Below, piece by piece: positions 18,483 through 26,135 of a stretch of DNA of 64,000 nt. How positions within the stretch are numbered: position 1 is the first letter of the stretch; the number at the start of each line of letters is the position of its first letter. A program made the position numbers and the translations under genes. The stretch comes from Acidisoma sp. PAMC 29798 (GTDB lineage Bacteria; Pseudomonadota; Alphaproteobacteria; Acetobacterales; Acetobacteraceae): the NCBI RefSeq assembly GCF_030252425.1, contig NZ_CP126995.1:62001-126000 (forward strand), read 5' to 3'. The notes below the pieces were generated by a model, which saw nothing but the letters and a program-made list of their open reading frames with translations, did no database searches and was not told where the DNA came from.

Positions 18483-18625
18483 TCGATCATGTACAGCTTG
18501 ATCGTCATGACAAAGATGAACGACGTCGATCCGCAGTCCTGGCTGGTCGACATACTGGTCCCGACTGCGGAAGATCCGGTGCAACGCCTCGATGGTCTAG
18601 TGCCACGGCAGGGCCGCAAAATTAA
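18483..18625 (+). pseudogene. IS66 transposase (TnpC) C-terminal remnant
   Basis: A short stretch translates to MYSLIVMTKMNDVDPQSWLV and then DILVPTAEDPVQRLDGLVP, very close to the usual C-terminal end of IS66 TnpC (YSLIVTAKLNDVDPQAWLADVL). No start or catalytic domain is left. It fills most of the 215-bp gap between the MBL hydrolase and the CocE-like gene. Confidence 0.7.
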
Positions 18626-18645
18626 ATGGCTGGGCCGGATGCACA

Positions 18646-20310
18646 TCATTTCGGGACAGGCGATCTCGTACCCAGAAACAGGCAAGAGTCGTTGCCTGCG
18701 CCTGTGTGTATCACGCAATAGCCTTTCGAATTGGGCTGATAGTTGGCGGGGAATTGGCCGTGAAGGGGATCGTCGGGAAAGAACCAATGGCCTCTGATCT
18801 CAAGCCTTAGCTCGTCGCCCTTGCGGAAACGGGTGGCATGCGGACGTAACGCGATTTCGACCCGCACGATCTCACCCGGGCGTAACGGTTCGGCCTTGCA
18901 ATGCCGATGAACGGGCTGCGCCTCCGTCGAGAGATCGACATCCAGCTCGCGATGCGCAGCGCGCTGCCAGCCCTTGGAGACCATGTCGCCCGCAAAGCCG
19001 TAGGACCCCTCGAAAACAGTCTCCACTCCCGACCGGAATTTTCGGACGCCGGCATAGAGGAACACATCGTCCGTCCCCTTAACCTCGACGTTCAGGACCA
19101 GCGCCATTGGGCCGATCACATCCAGATCCTCGGGCACCGTCCAACGCAGCGACAGGACGCCGCGCGCCGCATCGAAGCCGGCGGACCCGGCCGCAACCGG
19201 TGTCGATTGATCCGCGAGGGTAGCCGATCGTGCATCGAGCCGGAGCTTGCGCCAGACCAGGTCCGCTGGGGGCCAAGCTGTCTCGTGGACGACCGCGACA
19301 GGATCGGGGCCGGCCTCCGTGATCGCCAGGCGGACGGCCGGGTCGTCGTCCCAGCCGTTGTCGATGCCCTTGAGCGTGCAATCGAAGAAGCGGAGGCGGG
19401 CCTCCGCAGCGTCCGCGCCGTAGTATGCGCACCATTTTCCGTCGCGGTGGGTATAGACTTTCTTGCGACGTGAGCCGGCGCGGCGGAATACTTCGAACGA
19501 TCCCCGCGTATGCAGCGAATGGTCGGAGAAGCTGGCGCATACGAGCATCGGCACCTCGATCCGCTCGAGGTCCGGGGTGAGCGACTCGTACCAAGCGTCG
19601 CGCTCGGGCCGTTTGACGATTTCTTCGCGCAGCGCGGTGGTGACGCGTGCCGATCTCCCGGTCAGCTTGCTCCAGAGCTTGCTGAATCCGTCCTCTCGAA
19701 CGCCGCCGGGGTAGGCGAAGTCGCGATACAGATCGCTGAAGCCCTCCCACGGGCAGATCGCGGTCAGTGACGGCGGACGCAGCGCCGCGACCTTGTATTG
19801 GCTGATCGCCAGGTAGGACACGCCGTCCAACCCGACCCGGCCGCTCGACCAGTCCTGTGCGCCGACCCACTCGATCAGGTCGTAGTAGTCTTCGGCCTCC
19901 GCATCGGAGAACAGCGCGCCGACCCCGTCCGACGTGCCGCCCCCACGGAGGTCGGCGTTGACCACCGCGTAGCCGTGCCGGGTCCAGAACGCCGGGTCCG
20001 GGGCCTCCCAGCTGGTGAGCGCGGAGATCGTCATCTTGCGAGGCTGCGGCACCAGCCGAGCCTGAAGGTTCGGACTGCGACCGCTCCAGGTCTTGGCGGG
20101 AATCTTGTCCTTGCCGTAGGGATGGGCGGACATGATGACGGGAAACGGGCCCGGGCCGCTCGGCCTGAACACGTTGACCCGCAGCACGGTGCCATCCCGC
20201 ACCGGGACCGGCACATTCCACTGGATGTCGATGTCGGCGGGCGCCGGCGTGATCTTCGTGCTGGGCCGCAGCGTACCCCGGAGCAGCCGAAGCGCCATTT
20301 TGCCGATCAT
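18646..20310 (-). CDS. CocE/NonD-type hydrolase (peptidase S15 family)
   Basis: The start at 20310 (MIGKMALRLLRG) overlaps the stop of the upstream gene by four bases and gives 554 residues. The N-terminal alpha/beta-hydrolase domain carries the S15 nucleophile motif GLDGVSYLAISQ (Ser165) after ADLRGGGTSDG; the Asp/His pair is in CASFSDHSLHTRG (about 270-283). The C-terminal part is the jelly-roll X-Pro dipeptidyl-peptidase-like domain (GHWFFPDDPLHGQFPANYQP). Relatives hydrolyse esters and amides such as cocaine and cephalosporin derivatives. No signal peptide is obvious. Confidence 0.88.
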   Translation of the reverse strand: MIGKMALRLLRGTLRPSTKITPAPADIDIQWNVPVPVRDGTVLRVNVFRPSGPGPFPVIMSAHPYGKDKIPAKTWSGRSPNLQARLVPQPRKMTISALTSWEAPDPAFWTRHGYAVVNADLRGGGTSDGVGALFSDAEAEDYYDLIEWVGAQDWSSGRVGLDGVSYLAISQYKVAALRPPSLTAICPWEGFSDLYRDFAYPGGVREDGFSKLWSKLTGRSARVTTALREEIVKRPERDAWYESLTPDLERIEVPMLVCASFSDHSLHTRGSFEVFRRAGSRRKKVYTHRDGKWCAYYGADAAEARLRFFDCTLKGIDNGWDDDPAVRLAITEAGPDPVAVVHETAWPPADLVWRKLRLDARSATLADQSTPVAAGSAGFDAARGVLSLRWTVPEDLDVIGPMALVLNVEVKGTDDVFLYAGVRKFRSGVETVFEGSYGFAGDMVSKGWQRAAHRELDVDLSTEAQPVHRHCKAEPLRPGEIVRVEIALRPHATRFRKGDELRLEIRGHWFFPDDPLHGQFPANYQPNSKGYCVIHTGAGNDSCLFLGTRSPVPK

Positions 20311-21701
20311 GGCGCCACGTGGAACTGGGGCAGCGCCGGCGGCGTGACGGCGCGCTCCGCATGCGGAACGGGCGGCACCCAGTTGTAGGGCACGGCCTGG
20401 GCGCGATAGATCCAGTTGGATTGGGCTTTCCCACGGAGGAGCTGAGGCACCAGCGGCGCCGTGCCGGAATAGGGCGAGACATACTCCCATACGATCTCGC
20501 CGCCCGACGTCACCTGGAACAAGCGGCCGTCGATTCCCTCGTCGATCAACGTGTTGCCGTTCGGCAGGCGCTGCACGCTGCCGATGAAAGGCGTCCAGAA
20601 CGCCCAGTTCGCCTGACCGCTGTAGTATGCCTCGTACTCCCACACGATCCGTGTGCTGACGGGGTCGATCTCGAGCACCCGCGAGCCGCTGGTGATCTGC
20701 ATCTTGGCCGGCGGGTATCCGGCCTCGCCCTGGTTATCGAGCAACAAGATGTTGCCCGCCCCCGGCAGGCCTTGCGCGATCATATGCGGGTCGTGCTGGC
20801 CGACGATCTGGTCGACCGGGCGCGGCGTCGTCTCCGGCTTGTAGTCGGAGCCTCGGGGTGGATAGTCGGGGCCCAGGTGCCAGACGATGGCGCCGGTCTG
20901 CTTGTCGACGATCGCGACGATGTTGGCATCGCGGGAGCTGATCATGATGTTGTCTGGCGCGAACCGCTCGTCGCCGTGCTCGGCCCAGTGGTTCGGGCCC
21001 AGCACCGCCATGGCGTTCAGATGGAGGTAGTCCACCTCCGTCGTCTGCCGCAGGAGCGCCAACTGTTCCGGCGAGAAGCCGAGCTGATCGAGATGGTCGG
21101 AGGTGCGCCAGGTCCACACCGTCTTGCCGACTTGATCGACCTGGTAGATCACGTCGTCGGTCATCTTGCGGTCGCCGAAACCCGGCAGCGTCTTGGCGTC
21201 GCTCGAAAGGATCAACGTGTCGCCGTTCTCGAGCCGCGCCCAATCATGGTGCTGCAGGGCGTTTCCGGTCGGGGCCTGATCACCCCACTGCCACAGTACC
21301 TTGTCGTTCCAGTCGACATAGCCGAACGTCTTGTCATTGAACTGCGCCGGCCCGCCTGGGATGACGCCGGTGGCGCCGTCCATGAAAAAGCCCGCGATCA
21401 GCGAGATCGACGCCAACTGCGTGCCGAGGACGCCCTTTTGGCCGCCCATGAGTTTGGGATCGACGATCTTGGACGGGAAGCCCGGCCGGTCCCATGTATG
21501 GACGACGGTGCCGTCCATGTCGATAAGATAGACGACCTGATCGGGACCGTTAAAGAGAACGAAGCCGTTTTGGGCCTTGGCCGGATCATAGACCGTGACC
21601 CCGGTGGGATAGACACTTGGGCTTGCCTTCGCCGGGTTGATGGACAGGATCGGCAGAGCGAGTGCCACCAAGCACCGACGCCATCCGTTGGTGGTTCTCA
21701 T
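20307..21701 (-). CDS. Arylsulfotransferase (ASST)-family secreted protein
   Basis: This 464-residue protein begins with a signal peptide (WRRCLVALALPILSINPAKA, about 7-26) and then a beta-propeller-type repeat region with ASST features: DMDGTVVHTW near 60-70, ALQHHDWARLENGDTLIL, VDYLHLNAMAVL, and repeated W-x-W/D blades. Bacterial ASSTs transfer sulfate between phenols in the periplasm through a transient sulfo-histidine. The histidines in HLNA or QHHDW could serve, but I cannot assign the catalytic one. It is coupled by four-base overlaps to both neighbours. Confidence 0.8.
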   Translation of the reverse strand: MRTTNGWRRCLVALALPILSINPAKASPSVYPTGVTVYDPAKAQNGFVLFNGPDQVVYLIDMDGTVVHTWDRPGFPSKIVDPKLMGGQKGVLGTQLASISLIAGFFMDGATGVIPGGPAQFNDKTFGYVDWNDKVLWQWGDQAPTGNALQHHDWARLENGDTLILSSDAKTLPGFGDRKMTDDVIYQVDQVGKTVWTWRTSDHLDQLGFSPEQLALLRQTTEVDYLHLNAMAVLGPNHWAEHGDERFAPDNIMISSRDANIVAIVDKQTGAIVWHLGPDYPPRGSDYKPETTPRPVDQIVGQHDPHMIAQGLPGAGNILLLDNQGEAGYPPAKMQITSGSRVLEIDPVSTRIVWEYEAYYSGQANWAFWTPFIGSVQRLPNGNTLIDEGIDGRLFQVTSGGEIVWEYVSPYSGTAPLVPQLLRGKAQSNWIYRAQAVPYNWVPPVPHAERAVTPPALPQFHVAP

Positions 21702-22105
21702 TGGCGGGAAAGCGCCTGGTCGCCGCTACCGGCGAAGGAGACCGTGACCTGCTTCGGGTAGACCCACATCGCACCGGTCACGGCATCGATCGGGTAGCCG
21801 AGCGGATATTCCACGATCGACCAATCCGAATAGGTCGATGCGATCGTCTGGGTCACCGGTGCGCGACCCGGCGCGTTGCAGGCCACATGGATGTCTTTCT
21901 TGCTCTTGGAAACCGACACGCTGCCCGGGGTCTGAACGGTCGCGTTCACGCCGTCACCGCCGGTCAGCGTGCACGTCGCGGCCGACACGCCCGGCGTGCT
22001 GATCGCGATCTGCTGGCCTGTCCCAGTGACGATGGTCGAGCACGCATCGAGGCAAAGGCAGGCCAGCGGTAGGGCGAGCATGGCAGGGCGTCGTGATTTA
22101 GACAT
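21698..22105 (-). CDS. Small lipoprotein
   Basis: A 135-residue protein with a lipoprotein signal: hydrophobic stretch and lipobox LDAC (Cys22). The mature part begins CSTIVTGTGQQIAISTPGVS and has two further cysteines (ATCTLTGGDG; HVACNAPG) that could form a disulfide, with a short beta-rich region. Similar small lipoproteins occur in many proteobacteria without known function. It is the first gene of the operon with the ASST-like and CocE-like genes (overlap with the ASST start). Confidence 0.75.
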   Translation of the reverse strand: MSKSRRPAMLALPLACLCLDACSTIVTGTGQQIAISTPGVSAATCTLTGGDGVNATVQTPGSVSVSKSKKDIHVACNAPGRAPVTQTIASTYSDWSIVEYPLGYPIDAVTGAMWVYPKQVTVSFAGSGDQALSRQ

Positions 22106-22137
22106 TGTGAGCTCCGTGAGTGATAAGATGCCTCATA

Positions 22138-22151
22138 GTTTATATGTAAAC
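22138..22151. promoter_or_regulatory. Candidate MarR operator
   Basis: An AT-rich inverted repeat, GTTTA-TATG-TAAAC, sits in the 114-bp gap between the lipoprotein operon and the divergent MarR gene. MarR proteins usually bind short palindromes of this type in shared promoters. Confidence 0.5.
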
Positions 22152-22219
22152 CGTGTATTGCAAGGCGGCTTGCCACACGAGATCGCGATGGTCATTTCAC
22201 GGCGAGGAGGGGAGTATCG

Positions 22220-22720
22220 ATGGCGAGAGTTGTGCGGGGTGCCCATCCGACGTTGCAGAGCGTCCTGGAGACCAGCTCGATCCGTGGACCGGAGAATTCG
22301 GTTGGGTTCTGGCTATGGCGCCTTTCGCTGATGTATCAGCGCCGAGTTGAGCCCGTGCTGGATGAGGTCGACCTGACTCATCTGCAGTTCCTGATCCTCG
22401 TGCTGTCCGCCTGGTTACAGAACAGCGCGCCGCCCGTTCGGCAATCCGACATCGTGGCCATCAGCGGCGTGCAAGCTGCGCAGGTATCGCTGATGGTGAA
22501 ATCCATGAAGGCAAAGAAGCTGCTGACGCAACGGACAGACAAGGACGACACCCGGGTTCGGCACATTGAGTTGACGAAAGCTGGCATCGCCGCGCTGGCG
22601 CGGGCCACACCGGTGATGGGTGACCTGCAGCGTCAGTTGTGGCCGCCGGGTCCTGAGACGGACGCTTTGCTACGCTCGATGCAGGCGACCGCGGAGCGGT
22701 GGAAGGCCGTCAAACCGTAG
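22220..22720 (+). CDS. MarR-family transcriptional regulator
   Basis: A 166-residue MarR-like protein: helical dimer region (GFWLWRLSLMYQRRVEPVLDE first part), winged helix with recognition helix in VRQSDIVAISGVQAAQVSLM and the wing DKDDTRVRHIELTKAG (about 117-132). Start at 22220; the first 25 residues are non-conserved and a later start is possible. The divergent lipoprotein/ASST/CocE operon is the likely target. Confidence 0.87.
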   Translation: MARVVRGAHPTLQSVLETSSIRGPENSVGFWLWRLSLMYQRRVEPVLDEVDLTHLQFLILVLSAWLQNSAPPVRQSDIVAISGVQAAQVSLMVKSMKAKKLLTQRTDKDDTRVRHIELTKAGIAALARATPVMGDLQRQLWPPGPETDALLRSMQATAERWKAVKP

Positions 22721-23120
22721 CGCCACGACGAACCCGCGTCGTGTAATCGCCTTGGAGAACAATTATCTGCTCATCCCGGCACCGGGCTGCCCTGTTCCGA
22801 CGCTATTACGGGAAACGGGTAAAGTCCGCTGTCCACAGATCTCGTTGAAAATTTCATTTGGCAGTTTTGTCACCATTTCTGGACGAAATCGCAACGACGT
22901 CTACAAGCTTCGACAATCGCTTAGCCATTCCGATAGGCAACCAATTACGATGTGAGAGCGCCGCTCCGGACGTTTGAACACAATCCACCCCAAGCGACTT
23001 AGCCCCAATAAGGTATACCCCAGCGGCACGTCAGCACGGAACACATCCTCCGTGCCATTAGGGTTGCTTTGAGTATTCTGGGACACTAGCGTTTTATGGT
23101 CTAGACCCTTTCGGAACAGA
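22721..23120. other. Intergenic, no gene recognised
   Basis: About 400 bp between the MarR gene and the resolvase fragment. A minus-strand frame at 22901-23086 could encode 61 residues but resembles nothing I know. A recombination (res) site for the truncated resolvase might be expected just upstream of 23121, but I cannot point to clear repeats. Confidence 0.35.
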
Positions 23121-23323
23121 ATGGCTTCATACGGCTACGCACGCGTCAGTACTATCGACCAGGACCTCACGATCCAGCGTGCCGCCCTAAAGGCTGTTGG
23201 CTGCAGTGTCGTTCGCGCCGAGAAGGCCAGCGGTTCCCGCCGTGACGGGCGAACCGAGCTGCAGGTGCTGCTCGACTTCGTGCAACCAGGCGACACCCTG
23301 GTTGTGACCCGCATCGATCGTCT
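23121..23323 (+). pseudogene. Serine resolvase/invertase, N-terminal fragment
   Basis: The 67 codons before the IS6-type element match the catalytic domain of Tn3-type resolvases: YGYARVSTIDQDLTIQ with the nucleophile Ser10, and a DTLVVTRIDRL segment. The reading is cut at 23323 where the inverted repeat of the IS begins. The remainder of the resolvase is not found on the far side of the IS, so it has been lost. Confidence 0.85.
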
Positions 23324-24301
23324 GGTTCTGTCAGGTGTCGCGCCGGCATTCTGAAGTTCTACGCGGCACGCACGAGGGTCTACGCGTTCTGCATGATGTT
23401 GAGCGCAATGGAGGTTGCTTTGGCGAAGCGGGCGCGGCGCAGAGAGGCGGAGACGATCTGGTTGTGACGGCGACGGGGGCGAAGAAGATTGCGGAGTTCC
23501 CCGTGTTCTCGGCAGAAACGCTCGGCAGCGTCATGGTTCTTGAAGCCACGCATACATCGGATCCTGCCCTTGATCCCGCGATGGTCCTGTTCAAGGCGAT
23601 TATTCAGATAGACACTAGACCGTTGCTGCACGGTCTTGCCCAGCACGATGCGGATCGCTCTCGGGTAGGAGCCATGACCGTCTGTCGTAACCCGGTCCGG
23701 CCGAATGCCCATGGTCGCCCGCGCCGAGCGGAAGAAGGCCTTGGCCGCCTGCATGTCGCGATGCTCGCTCAGCATCGCGTCGATCAAGTTTCCGTCCCGG
23801 TCGATTGCCCGGTAGAGGTAGCACCACCGGCCGCGGACCTTCAGATAGGTTTCGTCAACATACCAGCTGACGCCGGCTGCGCGCCGGGTCCCGTGACGCC
23901 GTTTGCGCAGCGCGTTACCCATGATGGGCAACAGCTTTACCTCCCAGTCGCGGACAGTCTCGTGGCTTATCTCGATCCCGCGCAGCGCCATAATCTCGCT
24001 CAGGTCCCGCAGCGTCAGCCGGTAGCGCAGCCGGCAGAACACCACGAAGGCGATGATGTCGCTCGGCAGGCAACTCCGGTTCAGCACCCCACCGCTGCGC
24101 TCGTTGAACTGCCGTCCGCAATCGCGGCATCGGTATCGCCGGTAGCCTCGTGCCGTGACCTCCCGGCGTTCATTTACCGCCGACGAGCCACAGCCAACGC
24201 AATCCATTCCCGGCGCCCCTACCTATCGTCCAACGCTCAGTTTACCCGTTTGGTGAAGGCATCCAAACCTTCCCCGTCGTGGCGCGAGGACTGACAGAAC
24301 C
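23324..24301 (-). mobile_element. IS6-family element with zinc-ribbon transposase
   Basis: The 978-bp element starts GGTTCTGTCAGGTGTCGCGC at 23324 and ends with the complement of GGTTCTGTCAGTCCTCGCGC at 24301, an imperfect inverted repeat of IS6 type. The 8 bp on each side (GATCGTCT and GGCTAGCT) differ, so there is no target duplication: resolvase on the left, truncated ISL3 on the right. Confidence 0.87.
23380..24207 (-). CDS. IS6-family transposase
   Basis: A 275-residue transposase with an N-terminal zinc ribbon (MDCVGCGS ... YRCRDCGRQF) and the IS6/IS240 DDE core: WYVDETYLKVRGRWCYLYRA, VTTDGHGSYPRAI and NRLEQDHRGIKGRIRCM. It fills the element and appears intact. Start at 24207 is the natural first residue before the zinc ribbon. 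Confidence 0.92.
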   Translation of the reverse strand: MDCVGCGSSAVNERREVTARGYRRYRCRDCGRQFNERSGGVLNRSCLPSDIIAFVVFCRLRYRLTLRDLSEIMALRGIEISHETVRDWEVKLLPIMGNALRKRRHGTRRAAGVSWYVDETYLKVRGRWCYLYRAIDRDGNLIDAMLSEHRDMQAAKAFFRSARATMGIRPDRVTTDGHGSYPRAIRIVLGKTVQQRSSVYLNNRLEQDHRGIKGRIRCMRGFKNHDAAERFCREHGELRNLLRPRRRHNQIVSASLRRARFAKATSIALNIMQNA

Positions 24302-24306
24302 GGCTA

Positions 24307-25622
24307 GCTGAGCCCCTGCTTCGACATACGCGCCAGGTCATCGACATCCTGCAGGCGCTTGGGCATGCCGCAGGTGGCAAACCCGCTGAGCGCATCCTAT
24401 CAAGGCTCGGTCTTCAGGCCAGCGATGATACCGTTTTGAACCATCTCAAACGTCGCGCCCGCGCCAGATCACCGCGAGCCTCGCTCCGAGTGGTCGGGAT
24501 CGACAACTGGTCCTGGACGGAGGGGCAGACGTATGGAACGATCATGGTGGACCTGAAGCGGCGACGCGTGGTGGACATCCTGCCAGACCGAAGCTCGACC
24601 AGCACCGCAGCGTGGCTGCGTGCGTATCCGGGAGTCGAAGTCGTCAGCCGTGACCGTCATGGTCTTTATGCCGAGGGGGCGCGTGATGGTGCCCCGCAAG
24701 CGGTCCAGGTTGCCGACCGCTTCCACCTGCTGCAGAATCTGCACGAGCGGATCGAGCAGCAGTTGGGCCGCTTGGGCAGACCACTTCGACGGGGCGCCTC
24801 CGTCGCGGCCGAAGCGGCAGATACCAGGGCCGGTCTCCACGGCGTGCGGGAAGACCTGTTTGCGCAGATTCGTGCCCTCTACGACGCCGGAAGACTGCAA
24901 CGACTATTTGCGAGGAACCCGGCCTCAGCCGTCGACGCGTGGACCGCTGGGTGAGGCTCGAGCAACTGCCATCGCGTAACGCAATCGCCAGGTCACCGCG
25001 TTCACCGGGACACTTCCACGACTACCTGGCTCGTCGCTGGAAAGAGGGTTGCACACTCGCGACCCGCCTGTTCACTGAGATCAAGGGTCTCGGGTACACG
25101 GGATGCTGCACGCATTTGGCACGTCTTTTTGCGCCCTGGCGCAGCAAGACAAGCCGCAGAGGCCAGGAAAAGGAGCGACAGTCGCCCCCGTCATCAATAC
25201 CGATGCCTCGCGATTCTACCACCGGTCGGCCCCTCTCGCCCCTGACGGCGGGCGCATTGTGTATCAAGCCCCGCCCGCTGCTATCGGTCCGTCAAATGGC
25301 AACGGTCGATGCGCTCAAGGCGAATTCGCCAGAGTTCGTGGTCATGCGGCAGCTCGCGATGCGATTTCGAGGCATCCTTCGTAGCCGTAACATCGACGCG
25401 CTTGGTCGATGGCTCAAGGATGCACACGAGTGCCGAATATACGAGATGCAGCGCTTCGCCCGAATGTTGCAAAGCGATTTGGACGCGGTGACGAACGCGC
25501 TCACGCTCCCCTGGAGCAACGGCCAGACAGAGGGCCAGATCAGCCGACTGAAGACCCTGAAGCGCTCCATGTATGGCCGCGCGGGAGTGGAATTGTTGCG
25601 AGCTCGGGTTCTTCCGTTCTGA
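24307..25622 (+). pseudogene. ISL3-family transposase, truncated and frameshifted
   Basis: The first frame ends at 24954 (LFARNPASAVDAWTAG) and the second carries the remainder from about 24939 (DRWVRLEQLPSRN ... WSNGQTEGQISRLKTLKRSM). The C-terminal DDE glutamate region is thus out of frame with the first two catalytic Asp residues. Copy A has the same shift. No obvious slippery heptamer is seen at the junction (AGGAACCCGGCC), so mutation is more likely than programmed frameshifting. Confidence 0.85.
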
Positions 25623-25655
25623 GTGCGTTGCCTGCACCGAGAACCAGGCAGGACC
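24307..25655 (+). mobile_element. ISL3-family element, copy B, 5'-truncated
   Basis: This is an inverted copy of the element at 1-1453, about 23 kb away. Homology begins at about 24307, five bases after the IS6 terminus, and runs to the right terminal repeat ending at 25655 (AGAACCAGGCAGGACC). The left terminal repeat and the first 100 or so codons of the transposase are missing, presumably lost in an IS6-mediated deletion. Confidence 0.82.
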
Positions 25656-25997
25656 CGATTCAGTGGCAAATGGTCGGCAAATTTGCTGGTCAGCACCATC
25701 GCCAGCAGTTCGGCTTTCAATCGGCGCGCAAAAGGGGTGCTGTTTTACGCTTGATGTAATGAGATGATTGCATGACATTGGGCTCAGCGAGGAAATCGAT
25801 ACCATGATAAGGATACCGTCAAGCGTCTCTCTTAGAGTGGATCGCACTGGCGCGTTTAATTTTTGATAACCTCCCCCAGGTGGGGGATGCGGACGCACGC
25901 TCTTAGGCGCTTAGTGAGTGTCCGGAACTCGATCAAGCCTTCGAAGCATAACCAAGGAAAATGTCCGGCTCGCAGATCAAGAAAAGGAGAGTCGAGC
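25656..25997. other. Intergenic with a small hairpin
   Basis: No gene is recognised. A hairpin TCCCCC-AGGT-GGGGGA is at 25872-25887, without a following T-run. The segment presumably carries the promoter of the small ORF and Hint-domain gene. Confidence 0.4.
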
Positions 25998-26123
25998 ATG
26001 GATCTATGGGGAGTTTCTCAACTAATCGGGGCCGACTACCCCGGCGCGTCGTCCACGCGCATACAATTTTCGCGATCAACCGTATCTCGGCTGATACTGG
26101 GTCATGAGCTAACCATAGAATAA
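25998..26123 (+). CDS. Small ORF (41 aa) ahead of the Hint-domain gene
   Basis: An ATG at 25998 is preceded by a strong AAGGAGAG site (six-base spacing) and opens 41 codons ending in TAA at 26123, 12 bases before the next gene. The product starts MDLWGVSQLIGADYPGASST and has no recognised domain. It could be a leader peptide or a chance frame; the good ribosome binding site is the only evidence that it is translated. Confidence 0.4.
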   Translation: MDLWGVSQLIGADYPGASSTRIQFSRSTVSRLILGHELTIE

Positions 26124-26135
26124 GGTGGCCGGCAG

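Noticed and set aside
20319-21761. 480-codon plus-strand frame opposite the ASST-like gene
   Set aside because: Complementary shadow; the minus strand has a signal peptide, propeller motifs and coupled neighbours.
25872-25887. CCCCC-AGGT-GGGGG hairpin as a terminator
   Set aside because: No T-run and no gene ending nearby on either strand except IS remnants.
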